From: Colwellia sp.
GTDB lineage: Bacteria; Pseudomonadota; Gammaproteobacteria; Enterobacterales; Alteromonadaceae
Direction of reading: 5' to 3'
Assembly: GCA_013215295.1 (NCBI GenBank)
Contig: JABSOZ010000027.1
Location: 1 to 53,949, forward strand
Length of the DNA: 53,949 nucleotides
Shown: piece by piece, positions 45,342 to 53,915 of the stretch
How positions within the stretch are numbered: position 1 is the stretch's first letter
Layout: each line of letters opens with the position of its first letter
Position numbers and translations under genes: made by a program
Notes under the pieces: model-generated
Database searches by the model: none
The model's input: only the letters and a program-made list of their open reading frames with translations
Told to the model about the DNA's origin: nothing

Positions 45342-45372
45342 TAGGCTCTATGTAAATAGAGCCTATTTTTTT
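45342..45372 (+). terminator. Second terminator of the 45200-45372 unit
   Basis: Perfect 9-bp stem TAGGCTCTA (45342-45350) with TAGAGCCTA (45357-45365), six-base loop, followed by seven Ts (45366-45372): a textbook rho-independent terminator on the plus strand. Confidence 0.85.
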
Positions 45373-45401
45373 ATTGAAACGTTAATTCTATTCCTAATTG
45401 A

Positions 45402-46367
45402 TCAATCAGCACAAACAAGTTCTTTTTTTCTTATGGTACTTGATAATAAAGCAGAATTTTCTGGTAATTGTGAAAAGCCGGAAAGTAGATAAATAATTTT
45501 TTGTCCCTTTTCTGATAAATCTAATGCGTGCTGAAAATTGATCATAATAGTTGAGCAAATACTTTGCGGGTATTTATCGGCATCACGTCTTATATATTCT
45601 AATAAATCAATATTAACATTTTCATCATAAAATACTGCATCCGCGAACTGCATTTCGCGGTGAATTTGCAATGTTAATTTATCAGGAACACCCGTTTTAG
45701 TATGAATAAATACAATCTCACCCTGAGGAGGCGGAACTTCGTGTTTTAAACTACTTATTAACTGTTGTTCTGCGTGAACATGCTCACCCTCTAAAATAGC
45801 TCCCCCGATATTGCCACGTAATGTCATTTCCCAGAAGGTTCGGCGGTTACGCAGACCTTTGACACGAGCTTTAACATGGTCACGAAATTTAAAAGAGAAC
45901 TCTGCTAACTTTCCATAATTATTGGGTAATATTTTTTCAATTTGTTCTCTTAGCATCCTTAATAGTATCGGGGCACTACCAGAGCTCGACATAGCGATTA
46001 TTATGGGGGAACGATCAATGATTGCCGGCGTTATATAAGTACATAGTTCAGGCTGGTCGACAACATTAATGAGAATGTTAAGTGGCTTAGCTTCATCCGC
46101 AACCGATTTGTTGATAGTACTATTGTCAGTGGCTGCAATAACTAAATTAATATTCGCTAAATGACCACTTGTGTAATTGTGTTCTAGCCAAAGTAAATTG
46201 TGTGATTGAATCAAGCGATGTACGCTGGGGGAGACACTTTTAGACATCACTACAATGTTTTCTGTACATTTTAGTAATAATTCAATTTTACGCGCGGCGA
46301 CATCACCACCACCAATGATCATTGCAGAGATGTTGTTAGCATCAAGAAAAATGGGAAAATATTTCAT
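45402..46367 (-). CDS. cysG: Siroheme synthase N-terminal domains with a truncated methyltransferase remnant
   Basis: The 321-aa protein matches CysG over its first ~215 residues. It has NAD-binding IIGGGDVAARK (17-27), catalytic Asp104 in NVVDQP, the ITPAIIDRSPIIIAMSSSG segment with Ser128, and the RRTFWE helix of the dimerisation domain. This half oxidises precorrin-2 and inserts iron to make siroheme. Residues about 215-300 still align with the start of the CysG uroporphyrinogen methyltransferase (GEIVFIHTKTGVPDKLTLQIH, then ADAVFYDENVNIDLLEYIRRDADKYP, and KGQKIIYLLSGF). The GAGPGD SAM loop is gone and the protein ends ~140 residues short of E. coli CysG. Methylation must come from a separate CobA-type enzyme. 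rraA lies 58 bases upstream on the same strand. Confidence 0.85.
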   Translation of the reverse strand: MKYFPIFLDANNISAMIIGGGDVAARKIELLLKCTENIVVMSKSVSPSVHRLIQSHNLLWLEHNYTSGHLANINLVIAATDNSTINKSVADEAKPLNILINVVDQPELCTYITPAIIDRSPIIIAMSSSGSAPILLRMLREQIEKILPNNYGKLAEFSFKFRDHVKARVKGLRNRRTFWEMTLRGNIGGAILEGEHVHAEQQLISSLKHEVPPPQGEIVFIHTKTGVPDKLTLQIHREMQFADAVFYDENVNIDLLEYIRRDADKYPQSICSTIMINFQHALDLSEKGQKIIYLLSGFSQLPENSALLSSTIRKKELVCAD

Positions 46368-46425
46368 TTACATAACCTATATTGTTTTATTGTCTCAGAT
46401 ATTTTTCTGTTAATTGAATTAACGG

Positions 46426-46914
46426 TTAAGACGGAAGTGACAAAAGCGTATCACTGATGGCCAAACCATTGCTGTCGCCATATATAAAATGTCCCGGAAT
46501 AAAATGAAGTCCAGCAAAGGTGATGGGAGTATTCACTTCACCTATACCTAACTTTTCAGTCTTAATTGGGCAACACCCCAATGCTTTAACACCTAAGTTA
46601 AGGGTAGCAATAGTACCTGCATCACGAATACAACCATTTATAACAATACCTTGCCAGCCATTTTTAACGGCTTTTTCAGCAAGCATATCACCTAAAAGCG
46701 CATGTGTAATACTGGCTTTACCGTCTACAACCATGACTTTACCCTTGCCATCAGTATCAACTAGGGCTTTGACTTTTGAATTGTCATTAAAACAAGCAAC
46801 GGTGACAATTTCTCCGTAAAAAATTTTCTTTTGACCAAAGTCAGAGAATAAAGGTTGGGCCAGTGTTAATGCGTTTGGGTAAATGTCATATAAATCAGGA
46901 AGAAGATCGAGCAT
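46426..46914 (-). CDS. rraA: RraA, RNase E activity regulator
   Basis: The 162-aa protein is full-length RraA. Typical features are DLLPDLYDIYPNALTLAQPLFSDFG at the N-terminus, KVMVVDGKASITHALLGDMLAEKAVKNGW, and the VINGCIRD motif (near residues 91-98). RraA trimers bind RNase E and the helicase RhlB and restrain mRNA decay in the cytoplasm. The family shares its fold with class II aldolases, and the RraA-type C-terminus (GDSNGLAIS) is present. It is transcribed divergently from prmA (122-base gap) and is followed by the cysG-like gene. Confidence 0.94.
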   Translation of the reverse strand: MLDLLPDLYDIYPNALTLAQPLFSDFGQKKIFYGEIVTVACFNDNSKVKALVDTDGKGKVMVVDGKASITHALLGDMLAEKAVKNGWQGIVINGCIRDAGTIATLNLGVKALGCCPIKTEKLGIGEVNTPITFAGLHFIPGHFIYGDSNGLAISDTLLSLPS

Positions 46915-47036
46915 TGAAGAATCCCTTAATAGGCCGAATAGAATATTCTACTTGTAGTAAATACTCTATCAGAAGTCTATGTAGGTATTAACTAACAAAT
47001 GCTAAACTAGTGAAAAATTTATAATGAGAACTTTTC

Positions 47037-47918
47037 ATGCCATGGATACAACTTCGCTTGAGTGCGAATGAAGAAACATCAGAAAAATATAGTGATTGGT
47101 TAAGTGCTTGTGGCGCGCAAGCCGTAACTTTTATCGACGCTCAAGATACACCTATTTATGAACCTCTCCCAGGTGATGAAGTTATATATTGGCATAATAC
47201 CGTAGTAATGGGTTTATTCGATGCAAGTCATGATATAGATAAAACAATTACCTACCTAAAAAGTATCCATCCAGATAAAAATGAGATGGTCTATAAATTA
47301 GAGCAACTTGAAGATAAGGATTGGGAAAGAGAGTGGATGGACAACTTTCACCCGATGAAATTCGGTGAGCGTTTATGGATCTGTCCAAGCTGGTGTGAAG
47401 TTCCCGACCCGACAGCAGTAAATGTAATGTTAGATCCCGGTTTGGCTTTTGGTACCGGTACGCACCCAACGACCGCTTTATGCTTAACTTGGTTAGACAG
47501 TTTAGATTTAGTCGGTAAAACAGTTGTGGATTTTGGTTGTGGTTCTGGAATTTTATCGCTGGCGGCACTCAAGTTAGGCGCGAAAAAAGTTATCGGCATT
47601 GATATCGATCCACAAGCATTACAAGCAAGCAAAGATAACGCACAAAGAAATGGCGTTGAAGACCGTTTAGCACTTTTCTTACCAAAAGATCAGCCAACGT
47701 TTAAAGCTGATGTTGTCGTTGCAAACATTCTTGCCGGACCATTACGTGAATTAGCGCCAACAATTATTGAGTTCGTTGCGCCAAATGGTCACCTTGCACT
47801 GTCAGGTGTTTTAGAAGAACAGGCGAATGAATTGCAGATTATTTATGGTCAATGGTGTGAAATGGATGCTATTGCTATACAGGAAGAGTGGGTTCGTCTT
47901 TCAGGTAAAAAAAATTAA
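47037..47918 (+). CDS. prmA: PrmA, ribosomal protein L11 methyltransferase
   Basis: The 293-aa protein has the PrmA N-terminal substrate domain ([13 protein letters not shown], and [26 protein letters not shown]) and a class I SAM domain with the [15 protein letters not shown] loop (near residue 131-146) and [16 protein letters not shown] (near 162-177). VANILAGPL (near 230) is the active-site NxLAxPL-type motif. It trimethylates ribosomal protein L11 in the cytoplasm. prmA-dusB-fis is a conserved gammaproteobacterial order, although here an inverted repeat and a candidate promoter separate prmA from dusB. Confidence 0.96.
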   Translation: MPWIQLRLSANEETSEKYSDWLSACGAQAVTFIDAQDTPIYEPLPGDEVIYWHNTVVMGLFDASHDIDKTITYLKSIHPDKNEMVYKLEQLEDKDWEREWMDNFHPMKFGERLWICPSWCEVPDPTAVNVMLDPGLAFGTGTHPTTALCLTWLDSLDLVGKTVVDFGCGSGILSLAALKLGAKKVIGIDIDPQALQASKDNAQRNGVEDRLALFLPKDQPTFKADVVVANILAGPLRELAPTIIEFVAPNGHLALSGVLEEQANELQIIYGQWCEMDAIAIQEEWVRLSGKKN

Positions 47919-47941
47919 TCAAAATTCTTGTTACAAATTGA

Positions 47942-47974
47942 GCAGTATTTGTTAGCTATTTGTACAAATACTGC
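47942..47974. repeat. Inverted repeat after prmA
   Basis: GCAGTATTTGT (47942-47952) pairs perfectly with ACAAATACTGC (47964-47974) around an 11-base loop. There is no T tail, so it is a weak terminator or a message-stabilising hairpin. Confidence 0.4.
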
Positions 47975-48046
47975 CCACATCAATGGTTTGCAGAAAGTCA
48001 ATATTAAAAACGCAAATAAAAGCAAAAATTGTTCAATTTATATGCT

Positions 48047-48082
48047 TTGCAATTCAATAAAAAACACGTAAACTTAGCGCCC
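48047..48082 (+). promoter_or_regulatory. Candidate dusB-fis promoter with GC-rich discriminator
   Basis: TTGCAA (48047-48052) and TAAACT (48069-48074) are 16 bases apart and are followed by TAGCGCCC, a GC-rich discriminator of the sort found at growth-rate and ppGpp-controlled promoters. This fits the known control of dusB-fis in enteric bacteria. Confidence 0.4.
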
Positions 48083-48112
48083 TTTTGAATAGTAGCTCAA
48101 AAAAACAGCAAC

Positions 48113-49078
48113 ATGAAAATTGGTTCGTACTCTTTAACAAGTAATGTAATGCTTGCTCCGATGGCCGGAATAACCGACCAACCGTTTCGACAGCTTTGTT
48201 GTCAAATGGGGGCAGGGTTAGCCGTATCAGAAATGATCTCGTCTAATCCAAAAGTGTGGCATACCGAAAAGTCAAAGCTACGAAGTATTCATAGTGAGTT
48301 CGCAGGTATTCGTTCCGTCCAGATTGCTGGTTCAGATCCTGAAGAACTCGCGTTTGCTGCAAAAGTTAATGTTGAAAATGGCGCACAAATAATAGATATC
48401 AATATGGGCTGTCCTGCTAAAAAGGTCAATAAAAAGCTCGCGGGTTCTGCATTACTAAAAGAACCTAAATTGGTTGAAGAAATTGTGCGATGTGTGGTTG
48501 ATGCGGTAAACGTGCCAGTGACACTAAAAATTCGTACAGGATGGTGTGAAAACACTCGTAACGGTATTGAGATTGCTAAAATTGCTGAACACAACGGTAT
48601 TCAGTCTTTAGTGGTTCACGGCCGAACGCGTAACGACTTTTATAAAGGCGATGCGGAGTATGAAACAATAAAAGCGATTAAGCAGGCGGTTAATATTCCC
48701 GTTGTGGCTAATGGCGATATTACCAGCGCAGTAAAAGCCGCGCAGGTATTAAATTTTACTGGGGCTGATGCCGTAATGGTGGGTCGTGGTGCCCAAGGGA
48801 AACCTTGGATTTTTCGAGAGATTAATCATTTCTTGAAAACGGGTGAACATTTGTCTGCCCCCTCATTGGAAGAGATTTGTCCGATAGTTATTGGACATGT
48901 AAAGGAATTACACCATTTTTACGGTGATTTTATGGGTGTTCGTTTTGCTCGTAAGCACGTCTCTTGGTATATGCTCGCGTATGACCACGAGAAAAAATTT
49001 CGTTCTGTTTTTAATGGGTTAGAGTCAACTACCGACCAGATTAACGCATTAGAACTGTATTTTGATAATTTAAATTAA
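48113..49078 (+). CDS. dusB: DusB, tRNA-dihydrouridine synthase
   Basis: The 321-aa protein has the FMN-dependent Dus signatures: [17 protein letters not shown] (residues about 14-30), [20 protein letters not shown] with the catalytic Cys (near 100), VTLKIRTGW (near 138), VHGRTR (near 165), VVANGDI and [18 protein letters not shown]. It reduces uridine to dihydrouridine in the D-loop of tRNAs. It is co-transcribed with fis, whose start lies 20 bases after the stop. Length and motifs are those of gammaproteobacterial DusB. Confidence 0.96.
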   Translation: MKIGSYSLTSNVMLAPMAGITDQPFRQLCCQMGAGLAVSEMISSNPKVWHTEKSKLRSIHSEFAGIRSVQIAGSDPEELAFAAKVNVENGAQIIDINMGCPAKKVNKKLAGSALLKEPKLVEEIVRCVVDAVNVPVTLKIRTGWCENTRNGIEIAKIAEHNGIQSLVVHGRTRNDFYKGDAEYETIKAIKQAVNIPVVANGDITSAVKAAQVLNFTGADAVMVGRGAQGKPWIFREINHFLKTGEHLSAPSLEEICPIVIGHVKELHHFYGDFMGVRFARKHVSWYMLAYDHEKKFRSVFNGLESTTDQINALELYFDNLN

Positions 49079-49098
49079 CTAGAAAGAGTCTGAACTTT

Positions 49099-49386
49099 AT
49101 GTTTGAACAAAATATTTCATCACCATTCGTTACTGGCAAGATCCAAACTCAAGCTGAGTATTCTCCATTACGTACTCAAGCTAAACAAGCTATCAGTAAC
49201 TACTTATCGCAATTAAATGGTAATGATGTAGATGATATGTACGACCTTGTACTTTCTGAAATCGAAGCGCCAATGTTAGAAGAAGTTATGAAGTATACTC
49301 GCGGTAACCAAACACGAGCAGCTAACTTATTAGGTATCAATCGCGGTACTTTACGTAAGAAGTTAAAAAAATACGGCATGAACTAA
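49099..49386 (+). CDS. fis: Fis, nucleoid-associated DNA-binding protein
   Basis: The 95-aa protein is Fis, with the beta-hairpin arm near the N-terminus, helices [20 protein letters not shown], and the helix-turn-helix [27 protein letters not shown] at the C-terminus, nearly identical to the enteric protein. Fis dimers bend DNA and activate rRNA and tRNA promoters. This is relevant because the window ends at an rRNA-type promoter. It follows dusB and ends before two tandem hairpins, the second of which is a good terminator. Confidence 0.97.
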   Translation: MFEQNISSPFVTGKIQTQAEYSPLRTQAKQAISNYLSQLNGNDVDDMYDLVLSEIEAPMLEEVMKYTRGNQTRAANLLGINRGTLRKKLKKYGMN

Positions 49387-49393
49387 AAAATAA

Positions 49394-49447
49394 GACAGGT
49401 TGTTCCTGTCAACTGAAAGCACCCTAGGGTGCTTTCTTTATTTCTAG
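49394..49447 (+). terminator. Tandem hairpins ending the dusB-fis operon
   Basis: GACAGG (49394-49399) pairs with CCTGTC (49405-49410). The GAAAGCACC (49415-49423) to GGTGCTTTC (49428-49436) hairpin follows at once, with a T-rich tail (TTTATTTC). The second is a clear rho-independent terminator. The remaining bases to 49572 should hold the purH promoter; I saw no PurR-type operator. Confidence 0.75.
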
Positions 49448-49572
49448 CTAAGGGAATATTAAAGCTAGCTACTTGTAATATAAGTAGAAAATATATCTCA
49501 TCAGAGATAACTGCCAAGGACAAATGTCAACGGCCAGACAATTAAACTAACTTTAAGGTTAACAATAAAGCA

Positions 49573-51174
49573 ATGGATACTCCACGCCCAATCAAACGTG
49601 CATTATTAAGTGTTTCTGATAAAACAGGTATTGTCGATTTCGCCCGCAGCTTAGCGCAAAAAGGTGTTGATATTTTATCAACTGGCGGCACAGCAAAATT
49701 ACTAGCTGAAAATGGCATTCAAGTCACTGAAGTTTCTAATTATACCGGTCACCCTGAAATTATGGACGGCCGTGTTAAAACACTTCATCCAAAAGTTCAT
49801 GGCGGAATTTTAGCGCGCCGCGGTATTGATGAAGCGGTAATGCTCGAAAACGATATTAGTGCCATTGATATTGTTGTCGTTAACCTTTACCCATTTGCTA
49901 ACGCGGTTAGCGATGAAAACTGTACTTTAGAAAATGCTATCGAAAATATCGATATCGGCGGACCTACAATGGTGCGCGCAGCAGCAAAGAATCATAAAGA
50001 TGTAACTATTGTCGTTAATGCTGGCGATTACGGTCGCGTATTAGCTGAAATGAATGCCAACAATGATTCATTAACTTACAAAACACGTTTCGACTTAGCT
50101 ATTGCTGCTTACGAACACACTGCGGCTTACGATGGTATGATCGCAAACTACTTCGGTAAAATGCTAAATGCTCATGGCACTGAAAACGCAGAAGTTAAAC
50201 TTAAAGATAAAAATAAATTCCCACGCACTTTTAACAGTCAGTTTATTAAAACTGAAGATTTACGTTACGGTGAAAATTCACATCAAGATGCGGCTTTTTA
50301 TGTTGAAGCGAATGCAGTAGAAGCTTCGGTTTCAACCGCTAAGCAGATTCAAGGTAAAGCACTTTCTTACAACAACATTGCTGATACCGATTCAGCGTTA
50401 GAATGTGTTAAAGAATTTGATGAGCCGGCGTGTGTTATCGTAAAACATGCTAACCCTTGTGGCGTTTCAATTGGCGACAATATTTTAGCTGCATACGAAG
50501 GCGCTTATAGAACAGATCCTACGTCAGCATTCGGCGGTATTATCGCCTTCAACCGTGAATTAGACGCAGACACAGCAGAAGCTATTGTTTCTCGTCAATT
50601 TGTTGAAGTGATTATTGCCCCAAGTGTTTCAGAAGCAGCAGCTCAAATTGTTGCGGCTAAACCTAACCTACGATTATTAGAATGTGGTGAATGGTCGACG
50701 AAAACAACTGAATTTGATCTTAAACGCGTAAACGGTGGTTTATTAGTGCAAGACCGAGATCAAGGCAAAGTATCGAGCGACGATTTAAAAGTAGTGACTA
50801 AACGTCAGCCTACAGCTGATGAAATGCGCGATTTACAATTTTGTTGGAAAGTAGCAAAATATGTTAAATCAAATGCCATTGTTTATGTTAAAAATAGCAT
50901 GACTATCGGTGTCGGTGCAGGCCAAATGAGCCGCGTATATTCTGCGAAAGTTGCGGGAATTAAAGCTGCTGACGAAAACTTAGAAGTTAAAGGTTCAGTG
51001 ATGGCATCAGATGCATTCTTTCCATTTCGTGATGGTTTAGATGCAGCCGCTGAAGCGGGTATTACTGCGGTAATTCAGCCAGGTGGTTCAATGCGTGATA
51101 ACGAAGTTATCGCTGCTGCAGACGAACATAACATTGCTATGGTGTTCACCGGAATGCGTCACTTCCGCCATTAA
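49573..51174 (+). CDS. purH: PurH, AICAR transformylase / IMP cyclohydrolase
   Basis: The 533-aa bifunctional enzyme catalyses the last two steps to IMP. The N-terminal MGS-like cyclohydrolase domain has [12 protein letters not shown] (about residues 34-45), [15 protein letters not shown] and [15 protein letters not shown]. The C-terminal formyltransferase domain has [24 protein letters not shown] (near 293), [14 protein letters not shown], and [13 protein letters not shown] with [14 protein letters not shown]. Length matches the family. purD, the partner in the usual purHD operon, is displaced by a 1.2-kb insert containing palindromic sequences and a methyltransferase-like gene. Confidence 0.97.
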   Translation: MDTPRPIKRALLSVSDKTGIVDFARSLAQKGVDILSTGGTAKLLAENGIQVTEVSNYTGHPEIMDGRVKTLHPKVHGGILARRGIDEAVMLENDISAIDIVVVNLYPFANAVSDENCTLENAIENIDIGGPTMVRAAAKNHKDVTIVVNAGDYGRVLAEMNANNDSLTYKTRFDLAIAAYEHTAAYDGMIANYFGKMLNAHGTENAEVKLKDKNKFPRTFNSQFIKTEDLRYGENSHQDAAFYVEANAVEASVSTAKQIQGKALSYNNIADTDSALECVKEFDEPACVIVKHANPCGVSIGDNILAAYEGAYRTDPTSAFGGIIAFNRELDADTAEAIVSRQFVEVIIAPSVSEAAAQIVAAKPNLRLLECGEWSTKTTEFDLKRVNGGLLVQDRDQGKVSSDDLKVVTKRQPTADEMRDLQFCWKVAKYVKSNAIVYVKNSMTIGVGAGQMSRVYSAKVAGIKAADENLEVKGSVMASDAFFPFRDGLDAAAEAGITAVIQPGGSMRDNEVIAAADEHNIAMVFTGMRHFRH

Positions 51175-51191
51175 GCACTTATATCAGGAAT

Positions 51192-51294
51192 GATGCTTGT
51201 CGTTGTGAAGCCTCTTTATGCGTTAAAAGTACTCACTGACTATCGTCAGCTCCGTGCTTTTTCCTTCAAAGAGAACTTCACAGCTTAAAGCATC
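51192..51294. repeat. Large nested palindromic element downstream of purH
   Basis: GATGCTT (51192-51198) pairs with AAGCATC (51288-51294), and GTTGTGAAG plus CTCTTT (51202-51217) pair with AAAGAG plus CTTCACAGC (51268-51284). An inner CTGAC-TATC-GTCAG hairpin (51236-51249) is flanked by AAAAG/CTTTT arms. The ~103-base element could fold into one long imperfect hairpin, like a small palindromic mobile repeat or an RNA structural element. No coding frame is supported here. Confidence 0.6.
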
Positions 51295-51311
51295 TTCAAT
51301 TAACTGCATTA

Positions 51312-51351
51312 TTAGCCTTATTGATAAAATGTTACATTTCAATAAGGCTAA
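51312..51351. terminator. Perfect 13-bp inverted repeat
   Basis: TTAGCCTTATTGA (51312-51324) pairs exactly with TCAATAAGGCTAA (51339-51351), and AAATG/CATTT extends the pairing inside the loop. There is no T tail, so it may be a stabilising stem or a bidirectional transcription block rather than a classic terminator. Confidence 0.5.
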
Positions 51352-51443
51352 AACCATCCCTTTCTAGATCCTCTATCTGTTTCTTCTTTTAAAATCTGCT
51401 ATAACATATCGAGTTAAATTTTATTCATGATATGGAAAAGCAA

Positions 51444-52271
51444 ATGAAAACAATAAAAACATTACTGTCAGTCTCAATTATAAGTCTGTCACTTGCCACT
51501 GTTTCTTGTGCGGAACAATCAACGCAACCTATGGTTAAAACACAGTTAGCCCAAGCTGTTGCGAGTGAGCATAGATCCGCTGCTAATAAAATGCGTGATG
51601 AATACCGTCATCCTCAACAAACGTTGGAATTCTTTGGATTAAAGTCAACAATGACTGTTGTTGAAATTACGCCTGGTGGAGGTTGGTATACTGAAATTTT
51701 AGCTCCTACTCTAAAGGGGAAAGGTAAATTAATTGGTGCTCATTACCCTGATACAGGTGAAGACAACTATTACAGCAATTCTCGTAAAAGATTAGAAAAG
51801 AAACTTGCTAGTCATGAGATGTATAGTGAAGTTGAGTTATCAAACTTTGTGCCAAAACAAGCCAGTGAATTAGCGCCTGCAGGCACAGCCGATATGGTGT
51901 TAACGTTCCGTAATTTACATAACTGGGGTGATGACGGAGTTAAACAAGTATTTGTTGACGCATTTAAAGCACTAAAAGTTGATGGTATTTTAGGCGTTGT
52001 AGAACATCGTTTACCAAAAGGCGCTTCAGCAAATAAAATGAATAATGGTTATGTTTCAATGGAAAAAACCATAGAACAAGCAAAAGCAGCAGGTTTTACG
52101 CTAATTGCCAGCAGTGAAGTTAATGCAAATCCAAAAGATAAAGCGAGTTATGCCAAAGGTGTTTGGACATTGCCACCTGTGCTTGCTCTAGATGAAAAAG
52201 ATAAAGAGAAGTACATAGCCATTGGTGAAAGCGATCGTATGACTTTAAAATTTGCAAAAGTAGCTAAATAA
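51444..52271 (+). CDS. Secreted SAM-methyltransferase-like protein (COG4798-like)
   Basis: The 275-aa protein has a signal peptide (MKTIKTLLSVSIISLSLATVSC, possibly a lipoprotein, although Thr at -3 is a poor lipobox). The mature part has a class I methyltransferase pattern: TVVEITPGGGWYTEILAP (motif I-like), GTADMVLTFRNLHNW (motif IV-like), then VDGILGVVEHRLP. SAM is not expected outside the cytoplasm, so the true substrate or activity is unclear; 'predicted methyltransferase' is a family label only. ATG 51444 has GGAAAAG upstream; ATG 51432 is in frame and would add four residues. It lies between purH and purD and is flanked by palindromes on one side and a terminator on the other, which suggests insertion into an ancestral purHD operon. 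Confidence 0.8.
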   Translation: MKTIKTLLSVSIISLSLATVSCAEQSTQPMVKTQLAQAVASEHRSAANKMRDEYRHPQQTLEFFGLKSTMTVVEITPGGGWYTEILAPTLKGKGKLIGAHYPDTGEDNYYSNSRKRLEKKLASHEMYSEVELSNFVPKQASELAPAGTADMVLTFRNLHNWGDDGVKQVFVDAFKALKVDGILGVVEHRLPKGASANKMNNGYVSMEKTIEQAKAAGFTLIASSEVNANPKDKASYAKGVWTLPPVLALDEKDKEKYIAIGESDRMTLKFAKVAK

Positions 52272-52278
52272 TCTTAAG

Positions 52279-52318
52279 ACTTGCGTCATAACTTCCCTTA
52301 TAATGGCGCAAGTTTTTT
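52279..52318 (+). terminator. Terminator after the methyltransferase gene, overlapping a purD -10-like box
   Basis: ACTTGCG (52279-52285) pairs with CGCAAGT (52307-52313), extended by CAT/ATG, with six Ts (52313-52318). TATAAT (52299-52304) lies in the loop and could be the -10 box for purD, though no -35 at proper spacing was found. Confidence 0.65.
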
Positions 52319-52355
52319 AGCATATTTTCTAGCAAATAAAGTAGGGTTTAGATAA

Positions 52356-53642
52356 ATGAATGTTTTAGTTATAGGTAGTGGTGGTCGTGAACATGCATTA
52401 GCATGGAAAGCCGCACAATCAACGCAAGTAGAAAAAGTATTTGTTGCACCAGGTAATGCAGGTACAGCTACAGAACATAAAGTAGAGAATGTTGCCATTT
52501 CTGTTGGTGATACCCAAGCACTCATCGACTTTGCTAAAACTCAAAATATTGCCCTAACTATTGTTGGTCCTGAGCAACCTCTCGTTGACGGTATTGTTGA
52601 CGCTTTCCAAGCAGAAGGACTCACTATTTTTGGTCCAAGTGCTAAAGCCTCTCAACTTGAAGGTTCAAAAGCATTTACTAAAGACTTCTTAGCGCGTAAT
52701 GATATACCAACGGGTTGGTACGAAAATTTCACTGAAATTGAACCTGCATTAGCGTATGTACGTGAAAAAGGCGCTCCTATTGTTGTGAAAGCAGATGGCT
52801 TAGCAGCAGGTAAAGGCGTTATTGTTGCGATGACATTAGCAGAAGCCGAAGATGCTATTCAAGATATGTTAGCGGGCAATGCTTTTGGTGATGCAGGTCA
52901 TCGAGTTGTTATAGAAGAGTTTCTTGATGGTGAAGAAGCAAGTTTCATCGTCATGGTTGATGGAAAGAATGTCTTAGCGATGGCAACAAGCCAAGATCAC
53001 AAACGTGCATATAATAATGATGAAGGGCCAAATACGGGTGGAATGGGGGCTTATTCTCCAGCACCGGTAGTAACTCCTGAACTTCATCAACGTATTATGG
53101 ATGAAGTTATTTACCCCACCGTTGAAGGTATGTCCAAAGAAGGAGCACCTTATACAGGTTTCTTATATGCAGGCTTAATGATCGGCGCATGTGGCACACC
53201 AAAAGTTATCGAATACAACTGTCGATTTGGTGACCCAGAAACACAGCCTATTATGATGCGTTTAAATTCTGACATCGTAGCGTTATGTTTATCAGCTTGT
53301 GCCGGGGAATTAGATAAAGCGACAATAGATTTTGATCCACGTCCTGCCGTTGGTGTTGTACTTGCCGCTGGAGGTTACCCTGCAAGTTATGGTAAAGGAA
53401 AAGTAATTTCAGGACTTAAAACGAATACACACCCAGATAGAAAAACTTTCCATGCAGGAACTGCAGAAAGCAACGGCGATATAGTCACTGCTGGCGGTCG
53501 TGTGCTTTGTGCAACAGCATTAGGTGAAACAGTTACAGAAGCGCAAAAATCTGCCTACGCCTTATTAAATGAAATAAGCTGGGAAGAAGTGCAATTTAGA
53601 ACAGATATTGCTTATCGAGCCATTGCAAGAGAACAAAGTTAA
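52356..53642 (+). CDS. purD: PurD, phosphoribosylamine-glycine ligase
   Basis: The 428-aa ATP-grasp enzyme makes GAR in purine synthesis. Signatures are MNVLVIGSGGREHALAWK, VGPEQPLVDGIVDAF, the Gly-rich VVKADGLAAGKGVIVA loop (near residue 143-158), GEEASFIVMVDG, HKRAYNNDEGPNTGGMGAYSPAP (near 209-231) and the metal-binding EYNCRFGDPETQ (near 288). Length matches the family (E. coli 429 aa). A good terminator follows 25 bases after the stop. Confidence 0.97.
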   Translation: MNVLVIGSGGREHALAWKAAQSTQVEKVFVAPGNAGTATEHKVENVAISVGDTQALIDFAKTQNIALTIVGPEQPLVDGIVDAFQAEGLTIFGPSAKASQLEGSKAFTKDFLARNDIPTGWYENFTEIEPALAYVREKGAPIVVKADGLAAGKGVIVAMTLAEAEDAIQDMLAGNAFGDAGHRVVIEEFLDGEEASFIVMVDGKNVLAMATSQDHKRAYNNDEGPNTGGMGAYSPAPVVTPELHQRIMDEVIYPTVEGMSKEGAPYTGFLYAGLMIGACGTPKVIEYNCRFGDPETQPIMMRLNSDIVALCLSACAGELDKATIDFDPRPAVGVVLAAGGYPASYGKGKVISGLKTNTHPDRKTFHAGTAESNGDIVTAGGRVLCATALGETVTEAQKSAYALLNEISWEEVQFRTDIAYRAIAREQS

Positions 53643-53666
53643 GCGATATTTTTAAGTATTTAAATC

Positions 53667-53691
53667 AAAGCCTCTATTAAGAGGCTTTTTT
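53667..53691 (+). terminator. purD terminator
   Basis: AAAGCCTCT (53667-53675) and AGAGGCTTT (53680-53688) form a perfect stem with an ATTA loop, running into a T tract to 53691: a standard rho-independent terminator. Confidence 0.88.
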
Positions 53692-53883
53692 ATTGCTTAA
53701 AATTGGTCGAATCTAATAGGATCTACGGCTTTCTTTATTATAGATCTTTGTCATGTATTTCACGGTTGATGTCGAATAAAGTAGATCAAGCCACTAATTT
53801 GTTCAAATAAACCTCAATAAATACGAGGCCTGTACGTTAAATGAGCGAACGATCGTTTATTTCAAATTAATAACAAAAAAGGG

Positions 53884-53915
53884 TTGACGCCCAGCGAGAA
53901 ATGTCTAGAATGCGC
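53884..53915 (+). promoter_or_regulatory. rRNA P1-type promoter at the right edge
   Basis: TTGACG (53884-53889) and TAGAAT (53906-53911) are 16 bases apart and are followed by a GCGC discriminator (53912-53915), the classic form of stringently controlled rRNA promoters. An AT-rich, A-tract-containing stretch (53857-53880) sits where an UP element would lie, and an AACGATCGTT palindrome lies further upstream (about 53847-53856). purHD next to an rrn operon is common in gammaproteobacteria. No mature rRNA is inside the window. From 53692 to this point I see no gene. Confidence 0.7.

Larger units (their letters stand above)
45200..45372 (+). ncRNA. Candidate Fur-regulated small RNA (RyhB-like in logic)
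   Basis: Transcription from the promoter at 45165-45193 would start near 45200 and end at one of two hairpins, giving an RNA of about 140 or 173 bases. The first hairpin is AAAATGATGTTT/AAACATCATTTT (45310-45338), then T. The second is TAGGCTCTA/TAGAGCCTA (45342-45365) with seven Ts. A promoter under Fur control followed by an untranslated stretch and terminators is the layout of iron-sparing RNAs. A run of six Cs (near 45212-45217) could be a pairing region. I see no match to the E. coli RyhB core, so homology is not claimed. The region could instead be only the 3' region of the iron operon. Confidence 0.5.

Noticed and set aside
45184-45492. 102-residue plus-strand ORF after the Fur-like box
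   Set aside because: TTG start only, no recognisable protein pattern, runs through two terminators and ends antisense to the cysG-like gene; better explained as untranslated RNA plus chance frame.
49448-49572. PurR operator upstream of purH
   Set aside because: No match to the ACGCAAACGTTTGCGT palindrome was found.
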